Assembly: GCA_030407085.1 (NCBI GenBank)
Contig: CM059583.1
Coordinates: 43,741,001-43,805,000, forward strand
Source of the DNA: Trichopria drosophilae
Lineage: Eukaryota > Arthropoda > Insecta > Hymenoptera > Diapriidae
Reading direction: 5' to 3'
Length of the DNA: 64,000 nt
In this document: one piece after another, positions 16,001 to 26,620 of the stretch
Numbering within the stretch: the stretch's first letter is position 1
How the letters are laid out: each line of letters begins with the position of its first letter
Notes under the pieces: generated by a model
Seen by the model: only the letters and a program-made list of their open reading frames with translations
Database searches by the model: none
What the model was told of the DNA's origin: nothing
Program-made: the position numbers and the translations under genes

Positions 16001-17029
16001 AACTTATGTAATTATTCTTCACGGTTTAGTGTTGCGAGTGTAACAAAATTGCAAAAATATTAGAATATAGATTTATTTCTAAGTATCACCATAATGGGAG
16101 CATCCGAATAACTAGGTTATTAAAAAAAACTTATTAATGTCGTCGTGGCAGGTGCTTTAGTTATTTGGAACTTAATTATAAATCCCACTTCATTATTTTG
16201 TAATTACTTAATACAATATTTTTGTTATTTAACGCGGTTTCATAAACTAATGTTGCATACGTGCACCTATTTTTTACCGTCGTACCTTAGGTTTGACGTC
16301 AGGTTATAACTTAAAAACTTTCATTCAAGTTGCACACGATTTTTGGTAGAAATAAAAAGGATATCGCATGTTAACTGACACCAATTTCATATCCTCATCA
16401 GTAACATTTTCAATAAGTCTTTCAGTGTCGTTAAATAAAGGATGAAATTAATTGTTATAATATTAAAAAAAAAGAAGAAGTTGCAACTTACGCCCTGAAA
16501 AAAAACTGGTAAGATCTAGACTAGAGACTACCTATTGATTACACGATAAATCAAAAATTTAAAACAACTTCAGATTTTACGTAAGAAGTAGAGTTTATGT
16601 ACATCAATCCCTCCCATTATTAGCCTGATCCATTTTGTCTTTCCTTTTCTAACCTCTTATGAGAACATGCATGATATCTCCGATGGTGCGGAGCAACTGT
16701 CAATGGGAAAGACTAATTAAAAGAAACCGTGCTGCCAATATTCAGAAGTGGCTGATATTGGGAGGAACGACTGCACTAATTTTGATTGCAATGCAGACCT
16801 GATTAATTTAACTTAACCAACTTTGATAGTAATTTTTTTTTCCTACTCTAATAATAGTTCTTAAATTCGAACGTAAAATAACCAGCCGCTAGCAAAAAGA
16901 TTTTTGTTGGTGGGCATGTTGGCATGTACTAAATTCGTTCTAAATAATATCGACTCTCCGAATATTTCCGGAGTGCTCTCCTAAAAATAGGAATTTCTAC
17001 TCACCATTGACTTTTGAGAACAAGGCCAT
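3927..17029 (-). CDS. SLC17-family (sialin / Na-phosphate cotransporter-like) transporter, 5' part, split gene
   Basis: Four coding exons (17029-17005, 8599-8412, 7405-7275, 4032-3927) join with GT-AG introns in phases 1, 0 and 2 into one 150-codon frame with no stop. The gene runs off the left edge. The protein starts MALFSKVNEWIPRRAVLGA and holds the SLC17 hallmark around YITRTNMSIIIVAMV in the first membrane segment. A luminal loop follows with possible N-glycosylation sites (NMS, NATS). Next come YEWSRPIQGLLLSSYFFGV and an MFS-type GLLAEKFGG loop, then FATLIPAVLNLLIPMASN and LRFITGFFG. Family members are 12-segment carriers of organic or inorganic anions driven by H+ or Na+ gradients, and the substrate cannot be told from this part. 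Only roughly the first 4 of 12 membrane segments are present. Insects usually have many such genes, so orthology is open. The family assignment is firm. Confidence 0.93.
4033..7274 (-). other. SLC17-like intron 3, mostly non-coding
   Basis: A 3.2 kb AT-rich intron. Apart from the fold-back element at 5080-6105, nothing beyond scattered short palindromes (for example around 4190-4310, where TGTAACA-type words recur in both orientations) could be seen. Confidence 0.6.
5080..6105. mobile_element. Long fold-back element with one TTAA-CCC end
   Basis: The left end is TTAA (5076-5079) followed by CCCATTAAGAACAC, matching the termini of the other TTAA fold-backs here. The right arm (about 6105 down to 5700) is the imperfect reverse complement of 5160-5470: CATTTCTGACGTG, ATCTTAGTAAAG / ATCTCGGTAAAG and AATTTCACGATCTCTATATG appear in both arms in order. 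The arms are roughly 400 bp around a short loop. The right TTAA end is not recognisable. Short ORFs inside are incidental. Confidence 0.7.
7275..7405 (-). CDS. SLC17-like transporter, exon 3 (membrane segment 2, MFS loop)
   Basis: The 131-base exon starts after TTTTTAG and ends at GC|GTAAGT in phase 2. It encodes FGERYEWSRPIQGLLLSSYF, FGVLPGSIPAGLLAEKFGG and SKVVA. The tryptophan-serine turn before the second membrane segment and the G-x-L-A-x-x-x-G-G loop are typical of SLC17 carriers. Confidence 0.93.
7406..8411 (-). other. SLC17-like intron 2
   Basis: A 1.0 kb intron, AT-rich except for a pogo-like MITE at 7625-7860. No other feature seen. Confidence 0.6.
7625..7860. mobile_element. Pogo-like MITE, 236 bp, termini CAGTAGAGTCCC
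   Basis: It begins CAGTAGAGTCCC and ends GGGACTCTACTG, a 12-base perfect terminal inverted repeat. TA flanks on the left and CA on the right (expected TA, one mismatch). Such CAGT termini with a TA target are typical of the pogo/Tigger branch of Tc1-mariner. The interior is much GC-richer than its surroundings and shares GTGACGTCACGAACATAACG with the copy at 26.4 kb. No coding capacity, so movement would depend on an element elsewhere. Confidence 0.8.
8412..8599 (-). CDS. SLC17-like transporter, exon 2 (first membrane segment and loop)
   Basis: The 188-base exon is bounded by a TTTTTTTAG acceptor and a GAT|GTAAGT donor. It encodes WIPRRAVLGALIFLACLCSY, ITRTNMSIIIVAMV, then an acidic, probably luminal loop with GKDDDKGPEC and a possible N-glycosylation site in NATS. 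The R-x-N-M/L-S segment is the most conserved N-terminal SLC17 signature. Confidence 0.93.
8600..17004 (-). other. SLC17-like intron 1, 8.4 kb, no other gene seen
   Basis: Very AT-rich. I read both strands for exon-like stretches with splice sites and found none. Short ORFs at 10740-11010, 13038-13253, 13289-13498 and 13763-13954 have AT-rich codon use and no recognisable domain. A patch at 13.1-13.25 kb with CGCCATTTTGGGGATCG resembles the repeat-derived GCCATTTTG words common elsewhere in the window. Confidence 0.55.
17005..17029 (-). CDS. SLC17-like transporter, exon 1 (start codon, 25 coding bases)
   Basis: The ATG at 17029-17027 begins MALFSKVN, and the exon ends in phase 1 at a strong donor (G|GTGAGT). 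The start was chosen because these 25 bases join the next exon without a frame break and give the family-typical EWIPRRAVL right after the junction. The 5' untranslated part continues to the right, where GC content rises over about 17.04-17.34 kb. No TATA box or clear initiator could be assigned. Confidence 0.85.
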
Positions 17030-17325
17030 ATTGAAAATCGTCAATGTCGGCCGGTCCAAGAAGATGATTGATAATTAATTTCGTACACCGGTAACGTCTT
17101 TACTCGTGACTAAAGCCCAAGACCGTCGTCTCCATTCACATGCACGCGCGTTCACTGACACTGACACACTAAGGTAACACACCCACTAACTTCTAGTTCA
17201 CGTTCAGAACTATACTTAGACACCATGTACATAGAATAATTACGCTACGTATGTAGTCAGTGTACATGAACTAAAAATCACAGACGAATTCAAACACTCG
17301 TGGCCCATCTGTGCGTCATACGGTT

Positions 17326-17418
17326 TCAGTCATCTGGCTGTCGATCTTTAAAACTTAATCGACCGAATACGTTGCTAATTTCTTCCCTGATTTGTTTGCC
17401 AATTGGTGCTGGTTCACT
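17326..17418 (-). CDS. Possible terminal exon of an unidentified gene
   Basis: After a good acceptor (TTTTTCTTCTTTTCAG) a 30-codon open frame begins in phase 0: SEPAPIGKQIREEISNVFGR, LSFKDRQPDD, then TGA at 17328-17326. The polar, non-repetitive composition and balanced codon use look coding against an AT-rich background. It lies about 300 bases upstream of the SLC17-like start codon on the same strand, so it would end a gene whose other exons lie to the right. No upstream exon was found, no AATAAA follows closely, and the product is not recognised. It could instead be an untranslated exon of the transporter. About even odds. Confidence 0.42.
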   Translation of the reverse strand, partial: SEPAPIGKQIREEISNVFGRLSFKDRQPDD

Positions 17419-20400
17419 CTGAAAAGAAGAAAAACTAAATTAGTCCACGTATTGTGTAACTTTACAAAATTATGTTAATCAATAATCAAACTAATCGAAC
17501 AAATATTAAGATTATGTCATGGCTTATGTGATTTATTTACTCCCTTATTTTAATATTCAATACCCAACAGAAGAAAAATAAACGTTTCGAACCGTTCGCG
17601 GCAATCAATTGTTGCGTTTAAATAGTCATTGCACCTAAATATACCCAATTAAGTTCAATAGACGTTTGAGAGGCGTGGACTTAATTTAGAATCAATTATG
17701 GATTAACAATAATGTGTAATTTAGGACTAAGGGCAAGTCGAGACTTTTGGCACGTAGGCACTATCGATTGCGTCATCGTACTGCATACCTTCCATTTTCT
17801 GTATACAGGAGGAGAAAAAAGATTTACTGTGATAAAGGGGTTTTGTATATAATATTTTAATAAATTCCGAAGGGTGTGTTTAAATTTAGAGAAGTTATGT
17901 TGATATCTTTAAGTATAATTAGCATAACAATTTAATTAATGCTATTAAAATAAAATATCTAGATAAAATGACAATCGATGTATCGCATCAAATATTTTTT
18001 ATCGTGAGACTTCACTTAAAGTTATTCGATATAATTTCGCAGAAATCATTTTTTAATTCAAAACCCAATCAGAAAAACAATCAACGAAATATTAATAATT
18101 ATCATTTGTTATTTTTAAACTTCTGCACGGTATCGACCAAAATAAATAGGAAGTTCACAACGATTAAAAATTGAGACGGTAATTTCAAATAGAAACTTCG
18201 TAAAATAAAAAGGTAACCAACTCCAAATAAACTTTGCATTTACTTCTCTTCATAATAATACTCTTACTGGAAGACGTAAAAATGCAAGAGAGCAAAATAT
18301 ATGTTTTTGAAGTAAAATGCTCCAAGAATTATCATACATTTTATCATTAGTTGCATGGAGACTTATGCATTATTATCTAGTAAGTTTCGTTTCGTATTGT
18401 TGTTGAGTTACTTCGGGATTTAAAGTGACCGCTTAAACTTTTAATCGACGTGAATTATTCTATCTCTTTGAGAATGTCGGAAAAGTTCATCAGTTCGTTC
18501 GTTGTAAATTACAGTGATACACTTTCTTTAAAGATTCTACAAGTTACTAATGTTTATAGAAAGGTATTCATCTTCTGTGTAAAGAGAAATTCAAAATTCT
18601 ACAAGGAAAAAAGAAATAGTTGGTTTTACTACCTAAATAGTAGGTTCACTATTTAGATAGTAAAATGAACTAAAAACGATGTCTGTGCCTTATTCTAATA
18701 TCTTTGGTAGCTCCAGCTATTTCAGTATTTCCATGTAAAAATTTTTTATTGGAAATTGATTGATTTTACATATTATATAAGCACATCTGTGGACAAATAT
18801 TATGTCTTAATATGTATCTATTCTATAAATACTAATCGAATAGAAATAAATGTTATTTTTTGAATATTTTCTATATCTGCTAGATTATCATTAAAAGTAT
18901 AGTTGTCCACATTTTAGTTTAGTGTTTTTTTTTAACCGTCTTTAACAGAAACGTGTTATTGTACTTGGCGTAAGATAATAAACTGAGTTTATTAAAACGT
19001 GAATTTTTGGCAAAGATTTCAAGCTGAATGTTAAAATTGAAAATAAAAAAAAACTTCATTTCGCTGGCATGAAAAGTCTTCAATTAATAAGTAAAAATAA
19101 TATACTTGAAAGAGTCTAAAAAAATATTGCAAATTTTAAAAAGTTCGTGGTTAAAAAGTATTATGTCTGAGATAAAACTAAGTGCGCCAATAGGAAACTT
19201 TATTTTTATAATTTAATGTATAAAAATGTTTGGCAAGTTGCTTCGATATCATAAAAAATAGGATAGATGCATTTTTGGAAAAAAAATGTTGATTGTCTAC
19301 GAACTTTGAACTTATGTTATATGACCATTTTGTAAGTACATCCTCACATACACTAGTTGTTTACAAAATGATTAACAAGTTGATTTTTTATGATAGTTCA
19401 ATAGAGACGTTCAAATTCCTAGACATTTAAACTTTAAGTACGGTGATTTTTTAGTAAAATAATGTTCAAGGAAAACAGGCGTAAATATTAATTCGGTATT
19501 GTAATATCAACTTATGATGTTCAAAAATATTTTTGTCTTTCATATAGTATTACCTATATAATAATAATAATAATTTAAATAATTACTAATTTTATTAGTA
19601 GCTGTTACTGACACTTATGAATATTCCTTTAAACTCTTATTTTCGACGAAAAACCAACATTACTACACTGGTGCGTTTAGTGGTGTGTAAAGTAAATATT
19701 ATCTCTCTCGCACTTATGTGGCAATATTTTCATTTTGAACCCAACTTTTCAGGTGCAAATTAACGTATTATTCAATGTAGGATTACATACACAATCGCAT
19801 TCAACTCCTCCGAAAAAGTCAACATTTCGCACTAGTTGCATAATATACTATTGTCTAATTGAAAATAGTGTTTGCTTGTCAATTAATTATCACGATTTAT
19901 AGTTATCGACCAGTATAATCTATCTAATATTACAAACCAGCCAATCTCTTCTAAAAAATAATACTTGACCCTCTGAAAATAAATAGCGTTTTTCAAGAAA
20001 TTGATAATATCGAGTTCAGTTCTATAAGTTCGCAGCAACAAGTTCGAGTAAACTGGAAATCATTAAAAAATAACGTTAAAAGTCAAGTGCGTTATTTATT
20101 ACCTAATATTCCATAATACAATAGTAAACTTAAAAGACAATAATACTTTGTATTTGCACAATAATGCTGGTGTCAATATATTGTGATTATTTTTTCATGA
20201 ATGTCAATTCCGAATAAAAACACTATTCAGTTAAGTGACACTTGATTCAATATCCTTAAATTACTTTAGAAGTTTTTTAAGCCCGACCATGCTGAGCAAA
20301 AAAATCAGTAATATTTACTAAATATGAGGTCGCCTAGTAGCAGTCAAATATTGAGTAATTTCAACTACGTTTTAGTTGATTTGACTGTTAAATTAGTATC

Positions 20401-21550
20401 ACGACTCAATGAAGAAGAACTAATATATAGATTTAGTGAATAAATATTTAGGTGGTAACCGAAACGACATATTTAGTCAATATTATTTTTCGTTGGACAT
20501 AAAAATATAAACGTTCAGTTAGCAACTTTCTATTGTGGTACAAAATACAGTATGTATAAAATTATATATAAATGTATACATAAATTCTCAATTTTATATC
20601 AATCTTGTTTCTTTCTATTCACGAGAAAAGTCATATGACTAATGACCATGAGTATAATTTGTTTAAACATATACAATTTCAAAGACGTATACTAACGTGA
20701 CTAACTAACTAACGTGATCAATGCTTGTCAATGCTTTGTGTTCTAAAACATATACGATACAAATCTTTTAACCAGAACTTAATTTCTGGTTATGTAAATC
20801 AAACAAGTGGACCGAAAGCCCTTAAGACATTAATTAGTATTAATAAATATAGAAAAGATAAATTATTGCATAGTCACTATAAATTTTCAGTAATCGTTTT
20901 CTTTTAAAATTGATCGATTACATTGCGATAGACATATCTTTGAAGAAAATTTCGAGACGATTACTTTTTTAAAAAATTAACAAAAATCTTCGCACTTCTG
21001 ACGCAAGTATGTTTGCCTTCTGCTGCATGCCATAGTCTATATTTACATTTCCGCGGTAAAATTACACTGGGATTGCACAATGGAGGGTTTCGAGTTCGCT
21101 GATACCCAATACGTACACATATATAATGATAAAAAACTTTATCGTTCAAGTTCAAATTGTTGGCTATATATACAAGCCGTTTATCAAATATCGGATGCCC
21201 AGTAACTTCCTACCAATAATAATCGCACAATTCAATTTTTATCTTAAGAAAAAAAAAATGTTTAATTGCTACATGTTTTTATTTTGACCAATATTGATTA
21301 TTAATTAGCAAATTGTTGGATGAATATAAATAAATTAGTAAATAAATTTGTGCTTCCGTTAAAAACATATCTTCCTAGCTAAACTAAAAAATATTTACAG
21401 AATTTAAGTACTATTTTCTTAAGCGTAGATTAGTATATTTCTACATTCCTCCTCATAAATCTCTAAACTTTTAATTAACATAAAAACATATTATGATAAT
21501 AATGGGTTTTTAAAAATTTTCCTCCACACATTGAATATCATATTCAAATG
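17419..21550. other. AT-rich stretch without recognisable gene
   Basis: No exon with splice sites and sustained frame found. A GC-richer patch at about 21.0-21.12 kb has a minus-strand frame (RTRNPPLCNPSVILPRKCKY), but the flanking sites are weak and I do not call it. A short ATT run occurs at about 19.56 kb. The word GTTGCATAATATACTATT near 19.84 kb recurs near 49.04 kb. Confidence 0.5.
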
Positions 21551-21551
21551 T

Positions 21552-22162
21552 GCATGGTGAAAATGCTGTAGTTGCAACAACCGAATAAATAATTGTGACA
21601 ACTATAGTATATAGTAAAATATGTCTCAGCTATACTCATAGTTGGTACAACTATTTAAATGATTGTGGGGGCTGTCTATACAGTTGGCTCATTTTATTAT
21701 TCGATGGTTGTATCACTAGTAGTAGTAACAACTATTTATATTTTGGTCAAAATAAAAACATGTAGCAATTAAACATTTGTTTAGTTGAGGTAAAATTGAA
21801 TTTTGTTCCAACCATTTGTATGGTCATCAATATGGTCATCATGGTATCTCAAACATTTATATGAGTAGCTTATCCATTCTTCTATGGTTGTGGTACACGG
21901 AAAAAAAGTAGTATAGTTGTCACAGCCATAGAAAAATGGGTAAGGCATAACTACATAAATGTTTAACACAACTATGTAAATAGATGGGACAACCATATAA
22001 ATAGTTGTGACTATTATAAATGATACAACCGTAGAATAATAAGCTAAGGCAACCGCGGGAGTAGTTACAATGAGTATAGCTGGGACGTATTTTATTAATA
22101 TAATACTATAGTTAGTACAACTATTTATTCGGTTGTTGTAACTATAGTGTTTTTCCACGTAG
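21552..22162. mobile_element. Fold-back / MITE element with about 100 bp inverted ends
   Basis: The left arm contains TAGTTGCAACAACCGAATAA, then AACTATAGTAT and CTCAGCTATACTCAT. The right arm, read on the other strand, gives TAGTTACAACAACCGAATAA, AACTATAGTAT and CCCAGCTATACTCAT in the same order. The interior is built from short units around ACAACTAT and ATAGTTGT in both orientations, so the whole element can fold into many small hairpins. The 132-codon minus-strand ORF at 21781-22179 is a by-product of these units. No clear target duplication. Confidence 0.75.
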
Positions 22163-23310
22163 CCATGGACGATTTTCAAAATAATAAAAATAGATCTGCA
22201 TAAGTTACCAATGTAACCATTACTCTGTAATAATAAACTGACGGAAATTACGGATTAAATCAGCATTCATACTACGCCAAGTACAGTTTTAATTTGGATT
22301 ACGTATTGATTGAAGAGTGTGAATTTTAAATATTTATCATTAACTAAAATACACGCAAATTCAGAACATGCTAATTTTGCATGGCCTTTTTGAATCTTGT
22401 ATAACAACGAAATTCCAATGTATGGCATTAAAATTCTTGTCTAGCACGATAATCCGACTCGACCTGTTTAATACAATCCGTACAGTATCGTCTGCAATTA
22501 AAATCTCAGATAATCACTTGGATAGATACACAAACGTTATGATTAATTCTCAATATCTCGCAAAAGAGATCCTCGTTATATTAATACAGTGTTTATACAA
22601 GACTGCACGTTTGCAAACACTTTTACAAGTATTTAAGCACGTAGTGCACAGAGTATCGATTGACTAACAAATCCAGGATTACATTTTTTCCATTAAATTA
22701 ACCATTAAATAAAAGAAAAATGTTTAAAAAGCAGTCTAAAAATATATCAAAAAGGGAGACAAAAATGTAATGTGTATATAATATTGTTTTTAATAATAGT
22801 TAATTTTACATTTATCAACAGTTATGGATCATGCATGTAATATAAAAATGTCCACATTCAAAATTTTACTATTGATTTTTGTATAATAAATATCCGTAAA
22901 AATGTTTAAGTAATCGATATGCATTAGTAGCAAACTAAATATTTTACTAGTAGTAAATAATTATTTGAGATCAGGTTATAAAACAGTTTATCGTTCAATA
23001 AAGCTAATATTATCATTGTTGTTGTTAAATATTTTCTTATTTTAACGAAATATTTTCTCATTTTCAGTAAATCTTTTAGTTATGAATGTTCTGATAAACA
23101 AATACCAAATTTCTTCGATGTATTGTCTATATAGTATATATATAATATTTATTATATAGGAGCAAATGCTTTTTTTCATTTATTCGTAACATGAATTATA
23201 TTCAAAATTGCAAAATACATGCGAACAAAAAAATAATTTCTTCGCATAATTTTGCTTGACTCCATTTGAAACAGATAATCCCTCTAAAAAGATTATAATT
23301 AGGTCAAAAC
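22163..23310. other. AT-rich stretch with one 99-codon ORF of doubtful status
   Basis: The plus-strand ORF at 22368-22667 starts at an ATG and spans 99 codons (MLILHGLFESCITTKFQCMA at its start). The local GC content is a little higher than its surroundings. No domain, signal peptide or splice context is recognisable, so it is noted rather than called. Nothing else seen. Confidence 0.35.
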
Positions 23311-24150
23311 GTCCGTGTAATTTTTTTTAGATTAAACAATTTTTTGTTTACTGGCGAATTTTAACATTCATGTCCGAAAAGATTAACCTATATCTGTACA
23401 CCACCAAAGATAACCCATAACACCCTAAAGTCATTAACCGCAAACCCCAAAAATCCATATATGAAACCCTAAATTCTTAAAACCTCTAAAACCCCTAAAC
23501 CCCCAAAATTCATAACCCACAAAAACCCCTCAAGTATTTTGAGTACAGTATTACTTAAAATACGTAAAACACATTCAATAAAGTAAATGAAAAAATTTTG
23601 AAATTTGCGTGGCACATTCTCGTAACACTTATAGTAATTTTTAATGAAAAATAACGCATGACTAACGTGACCGTTAATGTCATATGAAGGTCAACTTTGA
23701 AATTTTAAACGGGAACACCTATTTTTGGCTCAGAAAGAGTACACAATTTCACGTTCAAAATTATATTCTTCGGTGGATCGAGTTTGATTTAAAAAAATGT
23801 ATTTATTTTTGTTTGTTTTGGGGTCTGTGGGATAATTGAATTTTATTTATTTATCTATTTGGGGTTTTGGAGGTTTATGGGTTTTGTGGTTTATAAATTT
23901 TGGGGTTTGTCGGTTTCGGGGTTTTAAGGATTTAGGGTTTTATGCATATATGGATTTTTGGGGTTTGCGGTTAATGTTTTAAGGGTTTTGTGGTTTTGTG
24001 GGATTTTGTGGTTTGCGGTTAATATGGCTTTGGGGTTTATGGGTTATTATTGCTGTTTTACAGGTGTAGGTCAATTTTTTCGGACTTCAGTATTAAAATT
24101 CGTCAGTAAAAAAAATGTTGTTACATCTAAAAAAAAATTACTCATTACAG
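23311..24150. mobile_element. Fold-back element with telomere-like C4A4/G4T4-type arms
   Basis: The outer arms match: GTGTAATTTTTTTTAGAT / TTTACTGGCGAATTTTAA on the left against the reverse complement of AAATTCGTCAGTAAA and ATCTAAAAAAAAATTACTC on the right. Inside the arms lie strand-asymmetric degenerate arrays: CCCTAAA, ACCCCAAAA and AACCCATAA words at about 23402-23530, and their complements (GGGGTTTTGG, TTTAGGGTTT, GGGGTTTGCGG) at about 23818-24050. Between them is about 290 bp of ordinary AT-rich core. No coding capacity: the 69-codon ORF at 23958-24167 is read from the G-rich array. Confidence 0.8.
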
Positions 24151-26440
24151 ATTTTTCGATTATTTAAAATATTTTTTATTGCGACAAAATTTTGTGTCCA
24201 GTACAATCCACTAAATAATGATTACTTCTGTGGTCGCTAGGAAAAATACAATATAAAAATAGGAAAAACACAATCCTCGTACATATTTCCAAATCTTCAG
24301 ATTGGCGTTATAATAGTCAGTGTGTAAAGCAGCTTTAGCCGTGGCTCGCCCTTCGGTTTAAAGATGCCATTATGTAACCCTTCGTGCCACTAAAGCCGTA
24401 TTATTATTATTATTATTATAACGAATGCGAAATTAAAAAAAAATAATTTTATGTCATTCAATGTGAAGGTTTAAAGTTTTATTAAAAATTAAACTGTAAA
24501 ATCACGTGCATTATTTCAAAACACTTGTGGCATCTAAAACAAGATAAATGTTGTACAGTATGATACTCATTTTTATAGTGCAGGTATCAAAAGTTGATAA
24601 TCAAGGTCATTTACCTGTTTTTTTTACATTTTTTAAAATTTATTCATTATAACTTACAAGTTTATTACAAATCACGGCAATATATAAAAAGAGCCGAGTG
24701 CTAAGTAAATCGAATTATTGTTATATTTCAAATTTTGTTTAGTTTGTTGTTAAAAAGAGAGAAATGCTGTTTAATTTTTTCATATTCGTGAAAGTATTTT
24801 ATAATACAGTTCGAATTTCAATATTGTTTGCATCAAAGTTCTAGTTCTTTTCAGATATCATCTCTTTATCCCTAAATATTCTAATTTTTTCTTAATAAAG
24901 GTCAGGAAATTGTTTGTTTTCCCTACACTGATACATGAGACTCTTCTGACAGGAGTTATAATAAAAAATAGTAAATAAAAAACTCATCTGGTTTCCGGTT
25001 GTATCTCAATTTTTCCAAAGGTACAATTATTTGTATTTTCGTACTGATCATATATGATCTATAGATCTGTTTTAATTCTGCTTTTCCAATAAACGCGGAC
25101 CATTGATGGAAATTCACTCACAACAACACAGAGAATCTGTTAAATACCAGAAATATTGATAAACGTTAGTACATCAATATCTTCCGTCGATAAAATTGAA
25201 AGGAGCAACGCAAGTATAGATATAAGATCGTATATAAAAAAATCTACCGAGTTACAAATGGTGCCCTTTTCACAGTTCATCAACTGATTAAATCATACGT
25301 CAGTATTTGCCAACATGTTCCAGTTGTGGTAGTCCTTGTTTGCGTATATGAAGCTATTCACTTCGGTTAGCAGAAGATAATGTGATTCGCAATATGAATG
25401 ATTCTAATACATACTGATGTAATCGAGAAATATCAGTATGATAGAGTATATGTACTCCCAAAGGTATCGTTTACAAATGTTTAATCACTTTAATTACTAT
25501 TAGTAGTATTATTAATAGAAACTCCAAATGGAACTTACATACTGTTAATGCCGATAGAGATATTATTTATATTTATTTGAGGAAAATACAGAATTGTGAT
25601 TACCATAATGCATTAAGCAATCTTCATAGAACGCATAAAAAATGTATTTTCAGCTGCATGGGCATGAATCTAATCAAGAAACGCAAGTCGTAACAAAGAA
25701 ATGAATATCACATTATTATATTCAGACAATTAAGTACATTCTATTTATTATCCCTCATCGTAATAAATTACACATGCTTGTTAGCACTTAATTCATATTA
25801 AATAATACATACTTTTAAACGAATTATAGAAATTAATATATCATTATATTAATATTACTCAATAATTTAAAGTTACATTAAAAAATTATATTTCTTATAT
25901 TGCAATAATGCCGGTTATTTTAAGTAAATCTTCAATATGAAAATTTCTAATTAATTTTAAAAACCCTGACGAAAGTTTTGGCAAAGAATATTTTCATTGT
26001 TAAGCGTTATATGCGAACCTGGTTCTTTCTCCGCAACTGTTTATTCCGAGTAAATATTTCTAACCGACGCAAAGATAAAACCAGGAAAGTAGACTTTAAA
26101 TCGACTGAAAATAACTTCGATATGTAAGTAAAATTGTAGAAAGCAAAAGCCACTACCTAAAGTTCAGCTATTTAATAATTTTCTGACTTATCTAATTTTA
26201 ACTCATTAAGTTAGTGGACAATGTTATTGTAAAAACAAATTTAATTAATTAAAAAAAGTCAAGAATCCTTAGCAGTCATCGAAATCAGCCACGCTAGTAC
26301 TAGACGAGAATAATATAAGGAAATTATTTTATATGATATTAAATATTCAATTTGTATAAACTATTTACGTGGCATGAATTTAAAGACTACAATATAAAAC
26401 ATCATTAATTAATAGTAAATGTATGAGTATCATAAGACAT
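24151..26440. other. AT-rich stretch, no gene seen
   Basis: Holds a probable retroelement 3' end at 24300-24420 (listed separately). GC content is slightly raised at about 25.08-25.38 kb without a usable frame. Nothing else supported. Confidence 0.5.
24300..24420 (+). mobile_element. Probable 3' end of a truncated non-LTR element with (ATT)n tail
   Basis: A GC-richer segment (CTTTAGCCGTGGCTCGCCC, CTTCGTGCCACTAAAGCCG) passes directly into a run of TATTATTATT at 24399-24420. A short 3' piece ending in a simple repeat tail is the usual form of 5'-truncated non-LTR insertions. No ORF remains, so the clade is unknown. It is not similar to the 3' end of the LINE at 41-45 kb. Confidence 0.45.
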
Positions 26441-26620
26441 TAGATTCCCGGTATAATTGTTTCTCGCTATAATTTCCGTCCCCGGATATTTGCCAGGTGA
26501 CGTCACGAACATAACGCGACTGAGGAGAGTGGGAGAAGTGAGGATCCCCTTCCTTTGTAAATATACAGAGACGGGAGGGAAAGAAGTGAAACCAAGTGGG
26601 TAAATATACCGGAACTCTAT
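26441..26620. mobile_element. Pogo-like MITE, diverged relative of the 7.6 kb copy
   Basis: The left end TAGATTCCCGGTATAATTG and the right end ATATACCGGAACTCTA are imperfect inverted repeats. The interior shares GTGACGTCACGAACATAACG and GAGTGGGAGAAG with the 7625-7860 element. Shorter than that copy, with decayed termini. Confidence 0.65.

Noticed and set aside
20961..21155. Cysteine-containing minus-strand frame around 21.0-21.12 kb
   Set aside because: Looked like a possible extracellular-domain exon, but the splice sites are weak and no partner exon exists.
21781..22179. 132-codon minus-strand ORF
   Set aside because: Lies inside the fold-back element and is built from its repeated units.
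23400..24050. True interstitial telomere
   Set aside because: Units are irregular (C4A4, CCCTAAA, AACCCATAA), face both ways and are bounded by shared non-telomeric inverted ends. This is a mobile element pattern, and arthropod telomeres are usually TTAGG.
23958..24167. 69-codon ORF rich in Trp, Gly and Phe
   Set aside because: Read from the G-rich telomere-like array.
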